Positions 13,829 to 17,131 of a stretch of 17,131 nucleotides of DNA are shown here, one piece after another; the stretch's first letter is position 1; each line of letters opens with the position of its first letter. This stretch comes from Bacteroidales bacterium (lineage in GTDB: Bacteria; Bacteroidota; Bacteroidia; Bacteroidales; F082), in the NCBI GenBank assembly GCA_017616675.1, contig JAFZXR010000053.1:1-17131 (forward strand), given 5' to 3'. The notes beneath the pieces were generated by a model. That model made no database searches, was not told the origin of the DNA, and saw only the letters and a program-made list of their open reading frames with translations. Both the position numbers and the translations under genes were made by a program.

Positions 13829-14043
13829 TTAGTTTTTAACCCATTTGCCGGTTTCTGCCATCCAGTTTGTCAATGAAACATAGGCGTGTTAGCTGAGCTG
13901 CCCCCTTCAGGTTGTTGAATCTCAACGGAGAAATAATATTCCCCACGCGCAGTCATCAAAGCTTCAATGTCGGATTGGGCCTGTGCTGTCATTCTACCAA
14001 TCATCAGGAGCGCAAGCAGGGGGTAAAGTCTCGTTGCTTTCAT
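13829..14043 (-). pseudogene. Remnant of a secreted protein gene, possibly an M14-type peptidase N-terminus
   Basis: From the ATG at 14043-14041 (another lies at 14049) the frame reads a signal peptide (MKATRLYPLLALLMIG, cleavage near AQAQ). It continues with SDIEALMTARGEYYFSVEIQ and stops at 13870-13872 after 57 codons. A short signal-peptide-bearing stub of this shape resembles the first residues of Bacteroidales secreted M14 zinc carboxypeptidases, where an (L/M)xxRGEYYF segment follows the signal peptide; this is from memory and tentative. Past a G5 run (13911-13915) other frames are open: one gives AQLTRLCFIDKLDGRN, another gives YVSLTNWMAETGKWVKN ending at 13829. This looks like a decayed or deleted gene rather than a working 57-residue protein. 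It begins within 10 nt of the ATPase stop codon and ends against the PAS gene. Confidence 0.5.
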
Positions 14044-14052
14044 AGTCATCGT

Positions 14053-15309
14053 TTATGTGTCGAGTAAACTGGAATCAGATAAGAATTCATAAACGCCAAG
14101 CATTACGATGCCAAAATCGTCGCGACGGAGTTTCATTCGCTCGCCGACAATAATCATTTTTTTAAATGAGTCGGCAATATGAGTCAGCGAACGCTTTTCC
14201 TGATTGATTTTTTCCTCATCAGGTAATCTGTATGCCGATTGCAGGTAATATCTGCGAGAACCAAGATTGCAAACAAAATCAACTTCAAGTGTCACGCGAT
14301 GCCATTCGCCATTTTCGTCTTTAACTCGAATATAGACATTGCCCACATCAACAAGGAAACCCCGATAGCGCATTTCATTGAAAATTGCATTCTCCATAAG
14401 ATGGTTTTCTTCGGTTTGGCGGAACGACAAAATAGCGTTTCTCAACCCAAGATCTTTGAAATAGTATTTCGGAGTCGAGCCGATGTATTTCCTTCCTTTG
14501 ATGTCATACCTCTCGGCCTTTTCAATCATGAAAGCGTTTTCAAGGTATCCGATATAAGTCTCAATAGTTTTGTCGGTGATATTATTTAACTTCTTTACAC
14601 TCTTGAAAGTATTTGCCAGATTGGTGGGGTTGACAGGACTGCCGATGCTGGAAGCGAGAATCCTTACGAGCTCCTCAAACTCGGCCTTATTTTCAATATC
14701 ATAGCGCTCGTATATATCACTGAGATAAACGGTTTTATAGAGATTTCTCAAATATGTGGCCTTTTTGTCATCGCCTTTGATGGAAAGGATTTTGGGTAGG
14801 CCGCCATAGGTGTAATAATCTTGCCAACCGTCAACAATATCACCATCGTAAACTGTCATAAATTCCTTAAAAGTAAGAGGCCAAACGTGTATTTCGTCTC
14901 CTCGTCCACGAAAATCTGTAACGATATCGCTGGAAAGAAAACGTGAGTTGGAACCTGTTACATAAACATCGGTATTCTCAAGTTCAACCAAGGAACTAAG
15001 AACATCGACAAAATCATCAACCTTTTGAACTTCATCAATAATGATATAGTGTTGTTTGTCATCTTTAATGTGTTCGTCAATCCAATCAAGGAGGTAGTCG
15101 GGGTCGCGAAAAGCCTTGTTTTTTCTAAGTTCTAAATCGATTATGAGGATGTGGTCCTTTTTTACACCAACATTTAAAAGGTATTCCTTGAATAGTGTTT
15201 TAAGTAGATATGATTTGCCAACACGGCGTAGGCCAGTAACAATCTTAATCAATCCATTATCTTTGGATTCAATTAGTTTTTGTATATAAATAGGTCTTTC
15301 TATTTTCAT
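14053..15309 (-). CDS. AAA+ ATPase with DUF4143 domain
   Basis: This 418-residue cytoplasmic P-loop ATPase belongs to the large archaeal/bacterial ATPase-DUF4143 family. Residues about 26-34 are Walker A (GLRRVGKSY) and about 88-95 Walker B (YIIIDEVQ). YVTGSNSRFLSSDI (about 115) is the sensor 1 region, and FRGRGDEIHVWPLTFKEF is the family's arginine-rich linker. A helical part follows. The C-terminal DUF4143 region (from about 290) has NAIFNEMRYRGFLVDVG and TLEVDFVC...YYLQSAYRLPD, which fits a PD-(D/E)xK nuclease-like fold with Gln in place of the usual Lys. These proteins are abundant in Bacteroidales, often in many copies per genome, and their role is not settled. The ATG at 15309 is preferred to a TTG at 15318. 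The gene is more AT-rich than the pbpC and lptF/G regions around it, consistent with acquisition. Confidence 0.92.
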   Translation of the reverse strand: MKIERPIYIQKLIESKDNGLIKIVTGLRRVGKSYLLKTLFKEYLLNVGVKKDHILIIDLELRKNKAFRDPDYLLDWIDEHIKDDKQHYIIIDEVQKVDDFVDVLSSLVELENTDVYVTGSNSRFLSSDIVTDFRGRGDEIHVWPLTFKEFMTVYDGDIVDGWQDYYTYGGLPKILSIKGDDKKATYLRNLYKTVYLSDIYERYDIENKAEFEELVRILASSIGSPVNPTNLANTFKSVKKLNNITDKTIETYIGYLENAFMIEKAERYDIKGRKYIGSTPKYYFKDLGLRNAILSFRQTEENHLMENAIFNEMRYRGFLVDVGNVYIRVKDENGEWHRVTLEVDFVCNLGSRRYYLQSAYRLPDEEKINQEKRSLTHIADSFKKMIIVGERMKLRRDDFGIVMLGVYEFLSDSSLLDT

Positions 15310-15350
15310 GATAATCAATTATTTAAATTAAAAATAAAGTATTTTTATTA

Positions 15351-15380
15351 CGGATTTATGGCTATTTTGTCGTAAATCCG
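15351..15380. promoter_or_regulatory. 10-bp inverted repeat just downstream of the ATPase promoter
   Basis: CGGATTTATG (15351-15360) and CGTAAATCCG (15371-15380) are inverted copies matching at nine of ten positions, with a 10-nt spacer. On the minus strand the repeat begins 3 nt after the -7 element, so it covers the likely transcription start and early leader of the ATPase mRNA. It could be an operator or an RNA hairpin. It also lies 41-70 nt past the pbpC stop, so a weak terminator role is possible, though no T-run follows directly. Confidence 0.65.
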
Positions 15381-15383
15381 TTG

Positions 15384-15391
15384 CAAAGATA
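15384..15391 (-). promoter_or_regulatory. -7 promoter element of the ATPase gene
   Basis: On the minus strand this reads TATCTTTG, a full match to TAnnTTTG, 74 nt upstream of the ATG at 15309. At the -33 distance there is only TTTA (15415-15412), three of four matches. The leader is AT-rich with no Shine-Dalgarno sequence. Confidence 0.55.
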
Positions 15392-15420
15392 GAAAATTAT
15401 TTGAAATAATATAAATTTTT

Positions 15421-17131
15421 TTATTGCACCACAATTTTTCGTATCAGTTCTATACCATCTTCATCTACACATCGTAACTCATAAGTGCCGCGTTCCACGT
15501 CGATGGGCATCTGGTGGTTGAGGCGCGTCTGGCCTAAGAATTTGTCGTTTAAGGTCCAGAAGATGGTCTTCTGCGGGTTGCGGTGGGCTATCTCGAACAC
15601 CACCTGTTGGCGGTCACCGCGGATGCCGATGGGAATGGTGATCCTCGCATCGTCTTTAGGGTAGACGAACGCCATCACGTCGTCGGGATGTGCCGTGCCA
15701 CAGCCGGGATAGAGCGCCGGCAAAGGCCTGAACAAGGGCGAGTGTTTCTTATAGAACCACTCCATCACCGGCGGCAAGACGTAGAAAATCTCGTAGTTTT
15801 TCTGATCGACAGCATAACAGTCGGGCTTGACGCGATACTGGTGTGACTCGTCCAGAAACACCTTTTTGTGGTAAGGACAGACGCCTGTCTGGTTCTCCAC
15901 ATCGACGGCTCGTATTTTCTTAGTGTTTTGGCAGTATTCCGACTTCGGGTGTCCCGACTCGGCACACACCTCTATCTCGATGCTCTCGGAGGTGTTGGCA
16001 GGATAGGTGTAGTCGTCGTTGAGTTTCCCGATGACGTCGAACATCAGCGGCGCCGCGGCGCCCACTCCTGTCAGTCCGGGACGGCCTTCGCCGTCGGCGT
16101 TGCCAACCCACACGCCGACGGCGTAGCGGTCGGTGACACCGACCGCCCACGCGTCCTTAAACCCATAGCTGGTGCCTGTCTTCCACGCCACCTTACGCGA
16201 CGAGGCGAAGCCTCCCCATCCTGCCTGACTCACAGGACGCGTGAGGCCGAGCATCACATGGAAGGTCTCGGCGATGGATTCAGCCGAAAACGGCACTATG
16301 TCGTCATCGACAACCACGTCGTAGCTCTCGTTGACATGCGACGCCAGCTTGCGTCCCATCCTGACGTAGGCGTTGGTGATGTCGTACAACGACGCCTCGG
16401 CGCCGCCCACGATGAGCGAGAGACCGTAATGCTCGGCATCGAAGACGATGCCTCGCAGACCAAGCTGTCGCAGCAGACTGTGAAACCGCTGTTGTCCGTA
16501 TTCCCGCAGCAAGTGCACAAAAGGCGCGTTGAGCGAGTTCTGTAACGCCTTGTCGGCTGTCACAGCACCCCAATATTCGCCGCTGTAGTTCTTCGGCGTG
16601 AAGCCCGACAGACTCATCGGGACGTCGGGCAGCACCATCTGCGGCAACAGAGTGCCTTCGTCGAGCATGGCGGCGAAGAGAAATGGCTTCAGGATGCTTC
16701 CCGTGGAGCGTTGCGCCTGTATCATGTCGACCATGCGGGCGTCGTCGGCGTCCCAGTTGTTTCCGACGTAGGCGACGACCTCATCGTTGAGATAATCAAC
16801 GACATACACCGCCGCGTTGTCGATGCTGTTCTGCACGTTAAGCTCGTGATGCCGTCGCATGATGTCGATGACCGACTGCTGTAAGCTCGCGTCTATCGTG
16901 CTGCCGATGTGCTCGCCATGATGGGCTTTATCCTTCTCGGCGAGGTAATGGTATGCCAGCATCGGTATCTCGAACGGTCGCTCGGGGATATCCTCCATCA
17001 TGGCGAGCTCGGCGTCTTCTTCTGAGATCTTCGGAACCATACGTCGTAGCAGGTCGTCGCGTTTCTCTTTGAGCCTCTCGCGCGACCGCCCCGGATGTAT
17101 CAGCGACGGGGCGTTGGGCAGCACCGCCAAG
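15421..17131 (-). CDS. pbpC: Penicillin-binding protein 1C, C-terminal part (5' end outside window)
   Basis: This is a class A-type peptidoglycan synthase acting in the periplasm, anchored in the inner membrane. The 569 visible residues begin at AVLPNAPSLIHPGR, which is the end of the GT51 glycosyltransferase domain; the signal anchor and most of GT51 lie beyond the right edge, so the gene is partial at its 5' end. The transpeptidase domain shows all three motifs: S145-I-L-K (RSTGSILKPF), S199-L-N (NSLNAPFVHL) and K317-T-G-T (AWKTGTSYGFKDAW). GVWVGNADGEGRPGLTGVGAAAPL is a typical PBP1C stretch. Residues about 480-569 form the BiPBP_C beta-domain (IFWTLNDKFLG...VERGTYELRCVDEDG), the hallmark separating PbpC from PBP1A. 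It ends in IRKIVVQ. The next gene (ATPase) has its own promoter, so the two are probably not cotranscribed. Confidence 0.95.
   Translation of the reverse strand, partial: LAVLPNAPSLIHPGRSRERLKEKRDDLLRRMVPKISEEDAELAMMEDIPERPFEIPMLAYHYLAEKDKAHHGEHIGSTIDASLQQSVIDIMRRHHELNVQNSIDNAAVYVVDYLNDEVVAYVGNNWDADDARMVDMIQAQRSTGSILKPFLFAAMLDEGTLLPQMVLPDVPMSLSGFTPKNYSGEYWGAVTADKALQNSLNAPFVHLLREYGQQRFHSLLRQLGLRGIVFDAEHYGLSLIVGGAEASLYDITNAYVRMGRKLASHVNESYDVVVDDDIVPFSAESIAETFHVMLGLTRPVSQAGWGGFASSRKVAWKTGTSYGFKDAWAVGVTDRYAVGVWVGNADGEGRPGLTGVGAAAPLMFDVIGKLNDDYTYPANTSESIEIEVCAESGHPKSEYCQNTKKIRAVDVENQTGVCPYHKKVFLDESHQYRVKPDCYAVDQKNYEIFYVLPPVMEWFYKKHSPLFRPLPALYPGCGTAHPDDVMAFVYPKDDARITIPIGIRGDRQQVVFEIAHRNPQKTIFWTLNDKFLGQTRLNHQMPIDVERGTYELRCVDEDGIELIRKIVVQ

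Noticed and set aside
14053..15420. ATPase plus flanking repeat as a mobile element or defence island
   Set aside because: There is no transposase, integrase, terminal inverted repeat pair or target duplication, and no other defence gene nearby; AT-richness alone is not enough.
15868..16545. 225-codon plus-strand open frame opposite pbpC
   Set aside because: It lies entirely over the transpeptidase domain, whose catalytic motifs are intact on the minus strand.
1..17131. CRISPR array, tRNA, rRNA or riboswitch
   Set aside because: I looked for regularly spaced repeats, tRNA-like cloverleaf ends and long structured leaders and saw none; no non-coding gap exceeds about 220 bp, and the largest holds the gene remnant.

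Overview
The window looks like chromosomal DNA from an uncultured member of the Bacteroidota, most likely order Bacteroidales. Four things point there. Two secreted proteins end in type IX secretion system (T9SS) type A sorting domains. Several intergenic gaps carry the Bacteroidota -7 promoter element TAnnTTTG, two of them with a TTTG -33 element 20-21 bp away. Shine-Dalgarno sequences are mostly absent. The gene families (4Fe-4S aldo/keto reductase, DUF4143 ATPase, LptF/LptG permease, OprO/P-like porin) are all common in this order. I see no tRNA, rRNA, CRISPR array, transposase or phage gene.

Layout, left to right. (1) 1-617, minus: the N-terminal third of an aspartate kinase, cut by the window edge and carrying two apparent single-base frameshifts. 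(2) 672-1616, minus: an AT-rich T9SS-secreted protein of unknown function with its own promoter. (3) 1688-4936, minus: a tight three-gene operon of outer-membrane porin, multi-spanning inner-membrane protein of the nucleoside-recognition (Gate) type, and 4Fe-4S aldo/keto reductase. It is transcribed divergently from deoC (5014-5853, plus), and the two promoters overlap. (4) 5903-7519, minus: a GLUG-repeat T9SS-secreted protein, with a palindromic hairpin on each side. (5) 7571-13436, minus: a compact operon of LptF/LptG-type permease, two GT4 glycosyltransferases, the ABC-F translation factor EttA and a small Sel1-repeat protein, joined by 1-4 nt overlaps or 1-2 nt gaps. (6) 13499-13828, plus: a solo PAS-domain protein, divergent from that operon. 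(7) 13829-14043, minus: the remnant of a secreted protein gene directly behind an AAA+/DUF4143 ATPase (14053-15309), whose promoter is followed by an inverted repeat. (8) 15421-17131, minus: the C-terminal part of penicillin-binding protein 1C, cut by the right edge.

Functionally, regions 5 and 8 are cell-envelope and housekeeping genes: lipid or glycan export, sugar transfer, translation throttling and peptidoglycan synthesis. Region 3 with deoC suggests uptake and metabolism of a small substrate; a nucleoside or deoxyribose link is only inference. I found no clear new defence, mobile or RNA-guided system. The most noteworthy signals are the doubly frameshifted aspartokinase, the porin/Gate protein/Fe-S reductase operon with its shared divergent promoter, the palindromic repeats, and the ATPase with its inverted repeat and adjoining gene remnant.
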